The notes under the pieces were generated by a model, which was not told the origin of the DNA, searched no databases, and saw nothing but the letters and a program-made list of their open reading frames with translations. Source: Burkholderia sp. FERM BP-3421 (GTDB taxonomy: Bacteria; Pseudomonadota; Gammaproteobacteria; Burkholderiales; Burkholderiaceae). From it: a stretch of 64,000 nucleotides of DNA. Positions within the stretch are counted from its first letter, which is position 1; each line of letters starts with the position of its first letter. The stretch is from positions 248,001 through 312,000 of the forward strand of contig NZ_CP117780.1 in assembly GCF_028657905.1 (NCBI RefSeq), given 5' to 3'. The position numbers and the translations under genes were made by a program. Of the stretch, positions 9,034 through 16,777 are shown piece after piece.

Positions 9034-9434
9034 GGAATTGAACTCCTCGCTCGACGGCAGTTCATCGTATCGGCGCATTCGGACCCCGTCTTCCGCAATC
9101 GCGCCGAAGGTATTGAAATTGACGCGGCCATACTCAGGATGCCGCACCCGCGCGGCCCCACGTCGATCGCCACGCGGCCGCGACGAATCCCGGCAGTTGC
9201 CGATAGGCATCGTCGGTGCTGATCCTGCCTTCCAGCGGGTGCTCGCCCATCCCGTCCGACACGAACAGGCCGGCAATGGACCTTGAGGTCGCCGCCGGAC
9301 TCGCGCATCGCCCGGAAGATATGCGCGGTCTCGACGTCGACGTTGCCGGTCGCGCGGTTCTCCGCGACCCGGCGCTGATTTTCCGGGGGCGGAGAATCCA
9401 CCGTGAGTTTGTCCGAACGCGCATGCGAGAACAT
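9034..9434 (-). pseudogene. Frameshifted remnant of an unidentified T3SS-region gene
   Basis: Protein-like sequence passes through all three minus-strand frames. It opens with M-F-S-H-A-R-S-D-K-L, continues to V-D-V-E-T-A-H-I-F-R-A-M-R-E-S-G-G-D-L-K in frame one, then S-I-A-G-L-F-V-S-D-G-M-G-E and I-S-T-D-D-A-Y-R-Q-L-P-G-F in a second frame, then Y-G-R-V-N-F-N-T-F-G-A-I-A-E-D-G and R-Y-D-E-L-P-S-S-E-E-F in a third, running into the SseA-like start. These segments have non-repetitive, folded-protein composition unlike typical shadows. I do not recognise the family. At least two frameshifts would be needed to restore it; sequencing error is the alternative. Confidence 0.45.
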
Positions 9435-9479
9435 CGCCCCCCCGGCGGCGCGAGCAGGCTCGATCGAGACGCGCCTGAT

Positions 9480-9899
9480 TCAAACGTATTCATGCGCCGT
9501 CGCCTGCGCATCGTCGCACTCCCGGCCGTCGATGAAGCCTTCGACGCACCGCACGATCCGGCCGAAATCCGCCAGCAGGGTCGGCAGATCGCATCCGGCG
9601 ATCGACTTGGCGATCCAGCATTGCCAGCGTTCGCCGCGCAGGGCGAAGACGGGCTGGATATCCACGCCCGCCGGCCGGTTCAACGCCAGCGCGCGCGACA
9701 GATCGCGCGCCGTCGCATGGCGCGCGGGCCACTCGGCCAGCAACAACAGCTTCCCGGCGTCGGACAGGCAGCAGTGGACGTCGAACCGCTGGTCCACGTT
9801 GATGACCAGTGAGGTCTCGTCCGGATCGGCTGCGCCGGACAATCCGAGGTGTTCGAGCCATTCGGTCACCAGGGCTTCATAGTGATGCTGATCTTTCAC
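9480..9899 (-). CDS. CesT-family (class I-like) T3SS chaperone
   Basis: This 139-residue acidic protein shows the pattern of Tir/CesT-type secretion chaperones: an N-terminal helix (Y-E-A-L-V-T-E-W-L-E-H-L-G-L), a central beta region (L-V-I-N-V-D, then V-H-C-C-L-S-D-A-G-K-L-L-L-L-A-E), and a C-terminal helix (D-L-P-T-L-L-A-D-F). Such dimers bind an effector N-terminus and guide it to the ATPase. No in-frame ATG exists, so GTG 9899 is the probable start; its ribosome site is weak. Its client is not adjacent: candidates are the broken gene next door or the effectors at 20.0-23.1 kb. Confidence 0.65.
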   Translation of the reverse strand: MKDQHHYEALVTEWLEHLGLSGAADPDETSLVINVDQRFDVHCCLSDAGKLLLLAEWPARHATARDLSRALALNRPAGVDIQPVFALRGERWQCWIAKSIAGCDLPTLLADFGRIVRCVEGFIDGRECDDAQATAHEYV

Positions 9900-10024
9900 G
9901 ACAGAATTCTCGCGGGTTGAAGGTTGCGCCTCGCCATCGGCCATCGGGTGTGCCGCGCGAGGCCGGCCCGCGCGCGAACGCGCGGGCCAGGCGGCCGCGG
10001 CCGCCGTCTGACGCAGGGGCGCGT

Positions 10025-10444
10025 CTACTGCCGCGCGCCCGCGACCGGATAGTGCAGCCACCAGTCGCCGTCGATCTCCCGCCAGTACGCGCCCTGCGCC
10101 TCGAGCACCGTGGCGAGCCGTCGGCGCAGCGCGTTGAGCGACGGATTCGACGCGGTCTCGAACAGCATGCCGCGCACATCCCGCAGCGGCACGCCGCCCC
10201 GCTCGATCCGATGGACCAGGCGAATGAAGGTGGTCACGGCGTCGCTCGCGCCGTCGGTGCCGTCCGCCGCCGAGAAATCGCAGATCACGAGGCTGTCGCC
10301 GTCGAGCCGGTAGACCAGCTCCAGTTCGTTCACCCGCACCCGCCATCCCACCCGGAAGCTGCTCTGCCCGAAATAGGCCGGCTCCGGGCGCATCCCCTGC
10401 GCCACCAGATAGTTCGTCACGCCGTCCGTCATCTGCATCGTCAC
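10025..10444 (-). CDS. sseE: SseE-like T3SS chaperone
   Basis: This 139-residue protein resembles Salmonella SseE (about 137 residues) along its length: E-P-A-Y-F-G at the N-terminus, L-V-Y-R-L-D then V-I-C-D-F in the middle, and L-R-R-R-L-x-x-V-L followed by I-D-G-D-W-W at the C-terminus, matching SseE segments E-P-A-Y-L-G, V-I-Y-R-I-E, I-I-C-E-F, L-R-R-K-L and L-D-G-D-N-W as I recall them. Its position straight after the SseD-like gene (12 bp gap) is the same as in SPI-2. The role is probably as a CesT-fold chaperone of a translocated protein. Confidence 0.75.
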   Translation of the reverse strand: MTMQMTDGVTNYLVAQGMRPEPAYFGQSSFRVGWRVRVNELELVYRLDGDSLVICDFSAADGTDGASDAVTTFIRLVHRIERGGVPLRDVRGMLFETASNPSLNALRRRLATVLEAQGAYWREIDGDWWLHYPVAGARQ

Positions 10445-10456
10445 GATTCCATCCGT

Positions 10457-11035
10457 TCAGAGCCGCACCGCGGACGCGACCTGGCCGCTCAGCGACACCA
10501 GATCGCGCGTCACGTCGCGCATCTGCCGCGACGCGTCGGTCGCGCGCTCGACGGCCGTGGCCAGCGTCTTGTCGAAGCGCTCCGCCGCCTGGCTCTCGAA
10601 ATCGCCCTGCAGCTGGATCTGTTGCGCCTCGCGGGTCATGTTCGCGGACGCGACGCCGGCGATCCCCTGGCCGCTCTTTGACAGCCCGTCCGTCGTGGAC
10701 GTCGCGATCTGGCTGCCGGACAGCGCGCCCAGCGCACTCACCGCGCCGCCGACGATCTGCGTCACCGCGGTCGCCATCGCCGCATCGAAGTTCTGCTCGA
10801 TCGCCTGCCGCTTGGTGTCGAGCGCCAGCACCTGACGGTCGAACGCGATGCGCTGCATCGTTTCGCTGAACTGGCGTTCGAGATCGCGCATCTCGCCGCC
10901 GATCTTCTGCAGCCGCGCGATGATCTGGTTGATCGTCGCGAGCGCGCCGCTGCCCGCGCCAAACCCGTCGAGCGAATCGATGCCCAGGGTGTCCATGCTG
11001 ACCGGCGCGCGGCCGGTGGGGGTGATTTCACTCAT
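10457..11035 (-). CDS. sseD: SseD-like translocator (EspB/YopD class)
   Basis: This 192-residue secreted protein, close to SseD length, has amphipathic coiled segments (I-I-A-R-L-Q-K-I-G-G-E-M-R-D-L-E-R-Q-F at about 38-56) and one central hydrophobic stretch (about 95-115, V-G-G-A-V-S-A-L-G-A-L) suited to membrane insertion, then a helical tail. Together with the SseC-like protein it would form the translocation pore in the host membrane. The start at 11035 has a TGGAG site. It sits between SseC-like (13 bp upstream) and SseE-like genes, as in SPI-2. A shorter paralogue without the hydrophobic part lies at 7273-7800. Confidence 0.8.
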   Translation of the reverse strand: MSEITPTGRAPVSMDTLGIDSLDGFGAGSGALATINQIIARLQKIGGEMRDLERQFSETMQRIAFDRQVLALDTKRQAIEQNFDAAMATAVTQIVGGAVSALGALSGSQIATSTTDGLSKSGQGIAGVASANMTREAQQIQLQGDFESQAAERFDKTLATAVERATDASRQMRDVTRDLVSLSGQVASAVRL

Positions 11036-11048
11036 GCTGTTTTCTCCA

Positions 11049-12539
11049 TCAAACCATCGACGAGGCGATCTGCGCCTGCAAGGTGGCCGTTTGTTTCGAA
11101 GTCTTGCTGCCGTCCGCGAGGATCTCGCCCGACTTCTCGAGCAGATCCTTGGCCTCCTTGGTCTGCGCCTCCTTTTGCTGCGCATAGAACTGGAAGCACA
11201 TCTGCAACCACTGCTGATCGAGCATCAGCTGGTCGATCTCCTTCTGGAGCTTCGCGCGCTCGATCTCGAGCGCGCCCGTCGTCACCTTGCCCGCCGCGCC
11301 GACCGACGCGCGCGTCGCGTTCAGCACGATCGACGTCGACGCCTTCAGCACGGCCGCCATCACTTCCTGGTTGACCTGCCGGGTGATCGCCTTGGTCAGC
11401 TCCTTCGCCGACATCTCGATGCCTTCCTCGATCGCCTTGCCGGCCACCTTCTCGACGCTCTTCGTCACCATCTTCTCGATCGCCTCGCGGGAGAAGCTCT
11501 CGAGCATCCGGTTCACGCCGAGCTGCTGCACGGCCTTCTGCGCGGCATCCTTGCCGACCTTCTTGGACGCTTCGAGCGCGGCCTTGCCGATGCCCTGCAG
11601 GATCTGGTCCGACACCTGCGCGGCCACTTCCTTGCCAACCGCCTGGGCGGTGCTCTTGACGGCGTCCTTGCTGCCCTCCTTGATCGCCGTCACCAGCGCC
11701 TGCTCCGCGCCTTCCTTCAGGACGGCGGTGGTCGCCTTCGGGATCGCCTTGGTCAGCAGCATGTTGCGCGCCGCGCTGGTGACGTCGACCACCGCGCCCG
11801 CGATCTCGAACGTGAGCTGAACCTTGGCGGCGACGTCGGCCACCGCGCGGTACTTCTCCGCGTTCTTCTCGTCGACGAGCGCCAGCGTGTTCATCGTCGC
11901 CTTGATCACGCCCGCGAATCCGGCCATCAGGTCCATCGCGCCGCCCGCCACCGTCATCACGTTGCCGGTCAGCGCGCCGCCGATGATCTTCGCCACGCCC
12001 GACACCACCTCGACGGCGGCGATGATCCAGTCGAAGATCACGCCGAAGATGCCGGCCTTCTTCGCCTTCTGCTGCTGCTCGATGGCCTTGTCGATCTGCT
12101 CGCGATATTCGCTGACTTCCTGCCGGCGCACCTCCTCCTGCTTCGCCGACATGATGCTGAGCGCCTTGGTCTTCAGCTCGGCCGTGTTGCCGAGCACCTG
12201 GGACGACAGCAGCGTGGTCGCGAGCAGCATCGAATCCATCGACACGCTGCCGACATCGCGCGGATCGCGCGTGCCGCGCTTCGCTGCCGGCGCGGCCGCA
12301 CCGTCGAATTTATCGACGATCCGCCCGAGCGCCTCCGCGGCGTCCTTCATCGTCACCAGCGCGCGGCCGGCGATGCCCGTCAGGCCGGGCAGCCGGGCGC
12401 GCACGTCGTCGACGATCACCGAGACGCCGCCCAGCATCGCGTGGGCCGCGGCGCGCGCCTTCTCGGCCTGTTCCGCCGGGTCGCGCGACGCGATCGGCGC
12501 GCCGCCCTGCGGCCCTGCCGTGTTCAACGCAATAGTCAT
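11049..12539 (-). CDS. sseC: SseC-like major translocator (EspD/YopB class)
   Basis: This 496-residue protein is Ala/Lys-rich with long helical segments and a hydrophobic region at about 160-235, including K-K-A-G-I-F-G-V-I-F-D-W-I-I-A-A and an I-I-G-G-A-L-T-G-N loop, the pattern of IpaB/YopB/SseC pore-forming translocators. The C-terminal half is coiled coil. It overlaps the ribosome site region of the upstream chaperone's stop (chaperone stop at 12541, ATG at 12539), a classic coupling of chaperone with client. An SseD-like gene follows. The protein is expected to be held by the TPR chaperone and inserted in the host vacuolar or plasma membrane. Confidence 0.85.
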   Translation of the reverse strand: MTIALNTAGPQGGAPIASRDPAEQAEKARAAAHAMLGGVSVIVDDVRARLPGLTGIAGRALVTMKDAAEALGRIVDKFDGAAAPAAKRGTRDPRDVGSVSMDSMLLATTLLSSQVLGNTAELKTKALSIMSAKQEEVRRQEVSEYREQIDKAIEQQQKAKKAGIFGVIFDWIIAAVEVVSGVAKIIGGALTGNVMTVAGGAMDLMAGFAGVIKATMNTLALVDEKNAEKYRAVADVAAKVQLTFEIAGAVVDVTSAARNMLLTKAIPKATTAVLKEGAEQALVTAIKEGSKDAVKSTAQAVGKEVAAQVSDQILQGIGKAALEASKKVGKDAAQKAVQQLGVNRMLESFSREAIEKMVTKSVEKVAGKAIEEGIEMSAKELTKAITRQVNQEVMAAVLKASTSIVLNATRASVGAAGKVTTGALEIERAKLQKEIDQLMLDQQWLQMCFQFYAQQKEAQTKEAKDLLEKSGEILADGSKTSKQTATLQAQIASSMV

Positions 12540-12540
12540 T

Positions 12541-13017
12541 TCATCCCTCCTGCTCGCACTGTGCCAAGTGCTGTTCGATGTTCGTCTTGAGCGCGCGATA
12601 ATCCGGCTGCGCCCCGCACCAGTTGCGCGCGGCGTCGAACGCCTTGCGCGCATACTCGAGATTGCCCGCCAGGCGGTAGCTGATGCCCGCGTGGTACGAC
12701 GAACGCGGGTCGTCGACGCGGATCATCCCCGCGCGGCTCAGGCAGAAAATCGCCTCTTCATGCTGGCCGAGGCGCTGATAGCACACGCCCAGCCAGAACC
12801 AGTAATCGAAATTCCAGTGATCGATGCGCGCCAGCATGAAATAGAAATTGCGCGCGGCCGCCCAGTCTTCGGCGCTGAACAGCTGGCTCGCGTAGGCGAA
12901 TACGGTGTCCAGGTCGTGCTGGTCGACGTCGGCGAGCATCCGGATCGACCCGCCCGACGCGAAGAACTGCTGCAGTACGTCGTGATCGTCCCCGGACGCA
13001 GATAGTGGTGTGGACAT
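12541..13017 (-). CDS. sscA: SscA-like class II chaperone (SycD/LcrH family)
   Basis: This 158-residue protein has three TPR-like repeats (about residues 40-140) including W-N-F-D-Y-W-F-W-L-G-V-C-Y-Q and S-S-Y-H-A-G-I-S-Y, as in SycD/LcrH/SscA. It binds translocators and keeps them soluble. Although the frame is open far upstream, ATG 13017 is chosen because a GGAG site lies just before it and the length matches the family. It is coupled to the SseC-like gene downstream. A paralogue is at 7802-8281. Confidence 0.88.
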   Translation of the reverse strand: MSTPLSASGDDHDVLQQFFASGGSIRMLADVDQHDLDTVFAYASQLFSAEDWAAARNFYFMLARIDHWNFDYWFWLGVCYQRLGQHEEAIFCLSRAGMIRVDDPRSSYHAGISYRLAGNLEYARKAFDAARNWCGAQPDYRALKTNIEQHLAQCEQEG

Positions 13018-13064
13018 GCATTGGTCTCCTGCGGCCGGCGCGGTGACGCCGGCCGCCACGCGGC

Positions 13065-13625
13065 TTAGCGGATCGCCGAAGCGATGCCCTTGGTCGATTC
13101 GGCCAGCATGCTCTGCAGGCTGTTGATCATCTGCACCGCCGTGTTGTAGTTCTGCATCAGCTGCTGCATCTTGAGCTGGCTCTGCTGCACGAAATCCGAT
13201 GCCCGGCCCGCCACCGATTCCAGCGCCGCCTTCACCGACATCAGGTCCGCCTTGTCGAGCTTGCCGTCCTTCTTGTCGGCCAGGAACTCGTCGATCGTCT
13301 TGTCGTTGACGAGAATGTTGTTGTCGCGCAGGTACTTGACCACGCTGTCGTCCAGCGTCGTCTTGTCGTCGGCCTTGACGAGCTTCGCGAGCGACGCCTC
13401 GACCTTGTTCGCCATGTCCTGCGCATCGCGCGAGATGTTCGACTTCTTTTGCATGTCGTCGAGCTTCGCGCTCGTCTGCCGGCTCAGCAGATCCATGATC
13501 ACCAGCATCATCGCGATGCTGTCGCCGATCGGGTGCGAATTCTTCACGTTGTGGCCGCCGGCTTCGCTGCCCGATACGGGCGGGGACATCTGGAACTGAA
13601 CCGGCTGATTGCTGATGGAGGTCAT
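13065..13625 (-). CDS. sseB: SseB/EspA-family filament/translocator protein, short form
   Basis: This 186-residue protein, near SseB length, has a hydrophobic N-terminal segment (I-A-M-M-L-V-I-M-D-L-L) and a long C-terminal amphipathic helix (Q-L-K-M-Q-Q-L-M-Q-N-Y-N-T-A-V-Q-M-I-N-S-L-Q). EspA/SseB proteins polymerise into the sheath-like filament that extends the needle. Its last roughly 64 residues are identical to those of the longer paralogue at 14094-14909, and the N-terminal half is also nearly identical. The long form carries an extra segment of about 85 residues in between. The SseA-like chaperone gene lies between the two copies. Confidence 0.8.
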   Translation of the reverse strand: MTSISNQPVQFQMSPPVSGSEAGGHNVKNSHPIGDSIAMMLVIMDLLSRQTSAKLDDMQKKSNISRDAQDMANKVEASLAKLVKADDKTTLDDSVVKYLRDNNILVNDKTIDEFLADKKDGKLDKADLMSVKAALESVAGRASDFVQQSQLKMQQLMQNYNTAVQMINSLQSMLAESTKGIASAIR

Positions 13626-13664
13626 AGGATTTTCTCGATGTATGAAAAGTGATTCGGAGACTGC

Positions 13665-14006
13665 TCAAACAAATGCGCGGCGGAACTTCGCGACCTGCCG
13701 CACCTCGCGCGGCGCGGCTTCGGCCGGCGCGGCCAGCTGCTGCAACTCCTCGCCGATCTTCTGCATGCAGCGCTCGGCCTGGCCGGCCTGCTTGACGAGC
13801 GCGTCGACCAGATGCTGGCCGCCGTTCTTCATCAGCGCGTCGAGCCGTTCGAGCTTGCGGCGCGCCTCGCCGTCCGCCTGGGAACGCTGGCGCAGGCTGA
13901 CGATCTCGCGCTGCAGTGCATCGAACGCCGCCATTTCCCTCTGCAGGGTCGAGCGGCGACGCTGCAGGTCGCCCATTGCCTCTTTCAACTGCGCTACGGT
14001 TTTCAT
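13665..14006 (-). CDS. sseA: SseA-like chaperone for SseB/SseD
   Basis: This 113-residue, highly charged, alpha-helical protein has coiled-coil character throughout, similar in size to SseA (about 108 residues) and in the SPI-2 position next to sseB. SseA binds SseB and SseD before secretion. ATG 14006 was chosen over an Arg-rich extension because a strong GAAGGAGG site sits six to eight bases upstream. A paralogue is at 8734-9033. Sequence identity with SseA itself is low by eye, so the call rests on position, size and helical pattern. Confidence 0.65.
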   Translation of the reverse strand: MKTVAQLKEAMGDLQRRRSTLQREMAAFDALQREIVSLRQRSQADGEARRKLERLDALMKNGGQHLVDALVKQAGQAERCMQKIGEELQQLAAPAEAAPREVRQVAKFRRAFV

Positions 14007-14093
14007 GCGATGCCTCCTTCGACGACGCGTCGTCGTGGTCACACGGTTGGCGCCGGCTTGCCGTCGCCGGCGAGCGCTTCGGGCATGCGCGGC

Positions 14094-14909
14094 TCAGCGG
14101 ATCGCCGAGGCGATGCCCTTGGTCGATTCGGCCAGCATGCTTTGCAGGCTGTTGATCATCTGCACCGCCGTGTTGTAGTTCTGCATCAGCTGCTGCATCT
14201 TGAGCTGGCTCTGCTGCACGAAATCCGACGCCCGGCCCGCCACCGATTCCAGCGCCGCCTTCACCGACATCAGGTCCGCCTTGTCGAGGCCGGTCGAATT
14301 CTGGAGCGCGTCCAGGATCGTCTTCATGTGATCGAGGCTGATCTTCCGGCCCGATTGAAAATCGACCTCCGGCAGGCTCCAGATGTAGTCGCACACGCGC
14401 TTGCCGTCGATCTTGATGCCCAGCGAATCCATGTAACTCACGACGTCCTGCCATTCGCGCGACTGCATCCCGTCCGGACCCGACTGCGCGATCATCTGCT
14501 GCAGCTTGGCGACCATCGCGGCGAACTTCGCCGGATCGTGTCCCGGCGCGGCCCGCGCGGCCAGGAATTCATCGATCGTCTTGTCGTTGACGAGCACGTT
14601 GTTGTCGCGCAGGTACTTGACCACGCTGTCGTCCAGCGTCGTCTTGTCGTCCGCCTTGACGAGCTTCGCGAGCGCGGCTTCCACCTTGTTCGCCATGTCC
14701 TGCGCATCGCGCGAGATGGTCGACTTCTTCTGCATGTCGTCGAGCTTCGCGCTCGTCTGCCGGCTCAGCAAATCCATGATCACCAGCATCATCGCGATGC
14801 CATCGCCGATCGGATGCGGGTTCGTCACGTTGCGGCCGCTGTCCCCGGACGACGCCGACGACCGGCCCGCGTCGGGCAGCGCCCCTTGACGTTCGATAGC
14901 AAGATTCAT
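14094..14909 (-). CDS. SseB/EspA-family filament/translocator protein, long form with insert
   Basis: This 271-residue paralogue of the short SseB-like protein is the first gene of the leftward translocator operon. Residues before the common D-E-F-L-A motif and after L-D-K-A-D-L-M match the short form almost exactly. Between them is an insert of about 85 residues containing M-I-A-Q-S-G-P-D-G-M-Q-S, D-V-V-S-Y-M-D-S-L-G-I-K-I-D-G-K and S-L-P-E-V-D-F. ATG 14909 has an AGGAGT site. Promoter and a shared T3SS motif (15115-15133) lie about 200 bp upstream. The insert may alter filament surface or length; this is inference. Confidence 0.78.
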   Translation of the reverse strand: MNLAIERQGALPDAGRSSASSGDSGRNVTNPHPIGDGIAMMLVIMDLLSRQTSAKLDDMQKKSTISRDAQDMANKVEAALAKLVKADDKTTLDDSVVKYLRDNNVLVNDKTIDEFLAARAAPGHDPAKFAAMVAKLQQMIAQSGPDGMQSREWQDVVSYMDSLGIKIDGKRVCDYIWSLPEVDFQSGRKISLDHMKTILDALQNSTGLDKADLMSVKAALESVAGRASDFVQQSQLKMQQLMQNYNTAVQMINSLQSMLAESTKGIASAIR

Positions 14910-15114
14910 CGTGGTTGCACTCCTGGTTGCGCGGCCTGATGCCCGCCGCGTTCGTTCCGAGATCGTCCGCGCCGGCCGTCCGTGCGTCGAGGCATCCGTC
15001 GCCGTGTTCGTGATGTCGCAGCGCCGACACCCCCATCGTAGGCGCGGGCGTTCGGGGTGTTTTCCGGAATTCGGCGGGCAGTTGCGTTTTTCTCGCGCCA
15101 CCGCGGCACGCGGT

Positions 15115-15133
15115 TTCAGGTGATGACCTGAGG
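15115..15133 (+). promoter_or_regulatory. Shared T3SS operator-like motif, copy 1 (palindromic)
   Basis: TTCAGGTGATGACCTGAGG contains the inverted repeat TCAGGT-GATG-ACCTGA. It lies in the divergent region between the long SseB-like gene (leftward) and the AraC-family gene (rightward). Three related copies occur at 26781-26799, 30365-30384 and 36013-36032, each ahead of another T3SS operon. Binding protein unknown; the SsrB-like or AraC-like regulator is the obvious candidate. Confidence 0.55.
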
Positions 15134-15158
15134 GGATTTCAGCGCCGGATCGGCGATC

Positions 15159-15923
15159 ATGCGATCAACGCAACGACACGACGTATTCGCTGGGGACCTG
15201 ATGCAAGTTGTACGAATGATGTTCGGCTGCTGCGGCGGCCAGATTCGAACCGCCGGGACCAATCACCGCGTGCCCGATCACTGCGTCGTCATGACGCAAG
15301 CCGACGCGGCGCTATGCGATGCGGGCGCCGATTCCGATTTCCAGACGATCGACTTCTATCCGGCGCACTTCCGCCAGGTGTTCGCGGAAATCGCCGAGCT
15401 GGTCGATCCGGACCCCCGCGCGCGCTTCTGGCCCGAGCCGTTGCGGATCGTCGAGGCGCCCGTCGCCGTGATCCGCATGGTGGACCTGCTGAGCCGCACG
15501 TCGCCGCCGCTTTTGCTCCGCTTCGTGTACCTGTATTGCCTGGGCGTCGATCGCGCGTACTTCTCGCGGCTGCTGCACCACATGATGGCCGGCGACACGG
15601 CATTCGTCGATTTCGTCGAGGCCAACGCGCTGCAACCGTGGACCGTCGCGCGCTTCGCGGACGGCTTCGGCCTGCCACTGCGCAAGTTCAACATCCTCTT
15701 TTCCGAGAAGTTCGGCATGCCCGCGAAACGCTGGCTGCTGGAGCGCCGGCTCAGCCATGCGCGGCATCTGCTCACCGCCACGTCGATGCGGGTGCTCGAC
15801 ATCGCGCTCGAATGCGGCTTCGCGAACCATGCGCACTTCACCGACAGCTTTCGCAAGCACTTCCTCTGCAATCCCACCCAGTACCGGCTGCGGACCACGC
15901 AGCCCGAGCACTCGGCGGCCTGA
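15159..15923 (+). CDS. AraC-family transcriptional regulator of the T3SS
   Basis: This protein of up to 254 residues has a C-terminal AraC/XylS double helix-turn-helix (about 160-250: R-R-L-S-H-A-R-H-L-L, then V-L-D-I-A-L-E-C-G-F-A-N-H-A-H-F-T-D-S-F-R-K-H-F). The N-terminal domain is not of the sugar-binding type. Its gene ends 13 bp before the needle gene, so it is the first gene of the needle/basal-body operon and is probably made with it. Two starts are possible: 15159, or 15201 with a GGGGA site close upstream; the second looks better but would shorten the N-terminus by 14 residues. T3SS-encoded AraC proteins in other systems (InvF, MxiE, ExsA) activate translocator or effector genes. Confidence 0.8.
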   Translation: MRSTQRHDVFAGDLMQVVRMMFGCCGGQIRTAGTNHRVPDHCVVMTQADAALCDAGADSDFQTIDFYPAHFRQVFAEIAELVDPDPRARFWPEPLRIVEAPVAVIRMVDLLSRTSPPLLLRFVYLYCLGVDRAYFSRLLHHMMAGDTAFVDFVEANALQPWTVARFADGFGLPLRKFNILFSEKFGMPAKRWLLERRLSHARHLLTATSMRVLDIALECGFANHAHFTDSFRKHFLCNPTQYRLRTTQPEHSAA

Positions 15924-15936
15924 CTTCCGGCGCATC

Positions 15937-16152
15937 ATGGATATCGAATCGGTCAATCAACAGCTGTCCCAGCTCGTGGACAAGGTCGGCAACGACGTCG
16001 AATCGAAAATGTCGGCGTCGGATCTCAACAATCCGGCCAGCATGCTGCAGGCGCAGTTCGCGATCCAGCAGTATTCGGTGTTCGTCGGCTATCAGAGCGC
16101 CGTGCTGAAAGCGGTCAAGGACATGCTGTCGGGCATCATCCAGAAGATATGA
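15937..16152 (+). CDS. sctF: T3SS needle subunit SctF (SsaG/EscF-like)
   Basis: This 71-residue protein is the same size as SsaG. It begins M-D-I-E-S-V-N-Q-Q-L-S and ends with the conserved needle C-terminal helix (Q-Q-Y-S-V-F-V-G-Y-Q-S-A-V-L-K-A-V-K-D-M). It polymerises outside the cell into the hollow needle. It follows the AraC gene by 13 bp and overlaps the next gene in an ATGA junction (16149-16152), so translation is coupled with its probable chaperone. Confidence 0.88.
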   Translation: MDIESVNQQLSQLVDKVGNDVESKMSASDLNNPASMLQAQFAIQQYSVFVGYQSAVLKAVKDMLSGIIQKI

Positions 16153-16439
16153 GCCCGCTGTCCGCCGATGCGCGCCGCCTGATCGTCGAGGCCGGCCTCG
16201 CCGCCGTCAATCACGGGCTGCATCGCGAAGCCTGGGCGATCCACGCGGCGCTGCCCGCGCTGATCCCCGATGCGCACGACCGGCTCGCGCTCGAAGCCGT
16301 GATGCTGATCGGCCTTGGCCGAAGCGGCTCGGCCGCGCGGCTGCTCGAACGCGCGAGCGCGCAGCACGCGCAGTTGCTCGCCCCCCTGCTCTCGCCGCCC
16401 GCCGCCACGCCGCGCGGGCTCCGTTCAAAGGAATCCTGA
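16149..16439 (+). CDS. ssaH: SsaH-like needle chaperone (YscG/EscG class)
   Basis: This 96-residue helical protein contains V-E-A-G-L-A-A-V-N-H-G-L and L-A-L-E-A-V-M-L-I-G-L-G-R, a short TPR-like pattern as in YscG/EscG/SsaH, which cap the needle subunit before export. The position between sctF and sctI is that of ssaH in SPI-2. Start overlaps the sctF stop (ATGA) and its own stop overlaps the sctI start (TGATG). It is about 20 residues longer than SsaH because of a Pro/Ala-rich tail. Confidence 0.7.
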   Translation: MSPLSADARRLIVEAGLAAVNHGLHREAWAIHAALPALIPDAHDRLALEAVMLIGLGRSGSAARLLERASAQHAQLLAPLLSPPAATPRGLRSKES

Positions 16440-16777
16440 TGGAAGTCAGCGCCGCTCAATCCGCCGTGCAGGTCCTGCAATCGCAGACCACCGCGCAACC
16501 CACCGACGCCGACCAGATCAGCGCGTTCACGCGCGCGCTGTTCGGGCAGGGCGCGCAAGCGCCCGAACACCATGCCGTCGACCGCTTCCAGCAGGTGTCG
16601 CAGCAGGTGGACCGCGCGCTCGCGCCGGCGCGCGACGCCGAGCCGACGCTCGCGAGCCCGCTCGAGATGCTCGCGACGCAATCGACGATGCTGCGGTCGA
16701 TCATCGAGGTCGACCTGATGGCCAAGGCGGCGGGCGCGGTCTCGCAGGGCGTCAACAAGCTGGTGAACATGCAATGA
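16439..16777 (+). CDS. sctI: T3SS inner rod protein SctI
   Basis: This 112-residue protein has an Ala/Gln-rich N-terminus and the conserved rod C-terminal helix: S-P-L-E-M-L-A-T-Q-S-T-M-L-R-S-I-I-E-V-D-L-M-A-K-A-A-G followed by Q-G-V-N-K-L-V. This tail matches the YscI/PrgJ/SsaI family, which forms the inner rod adaptor between export gate and needle. It is longer than SsaI (about 82) at the N-terminus. Start overlaps ssaH stop; stop overlaps the sctJ start. Confidence 0.85.
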   Translation: MEVSAAQSAVQVLQSQTTAQPTDADQISAFTRALFGQGAQAPEHHAVDRFQQVSQQVDRALAPARDAEPTLASPLEMLATQSTMLRSIIEVDLMAKAAGAVSQGVNKLVNMQ

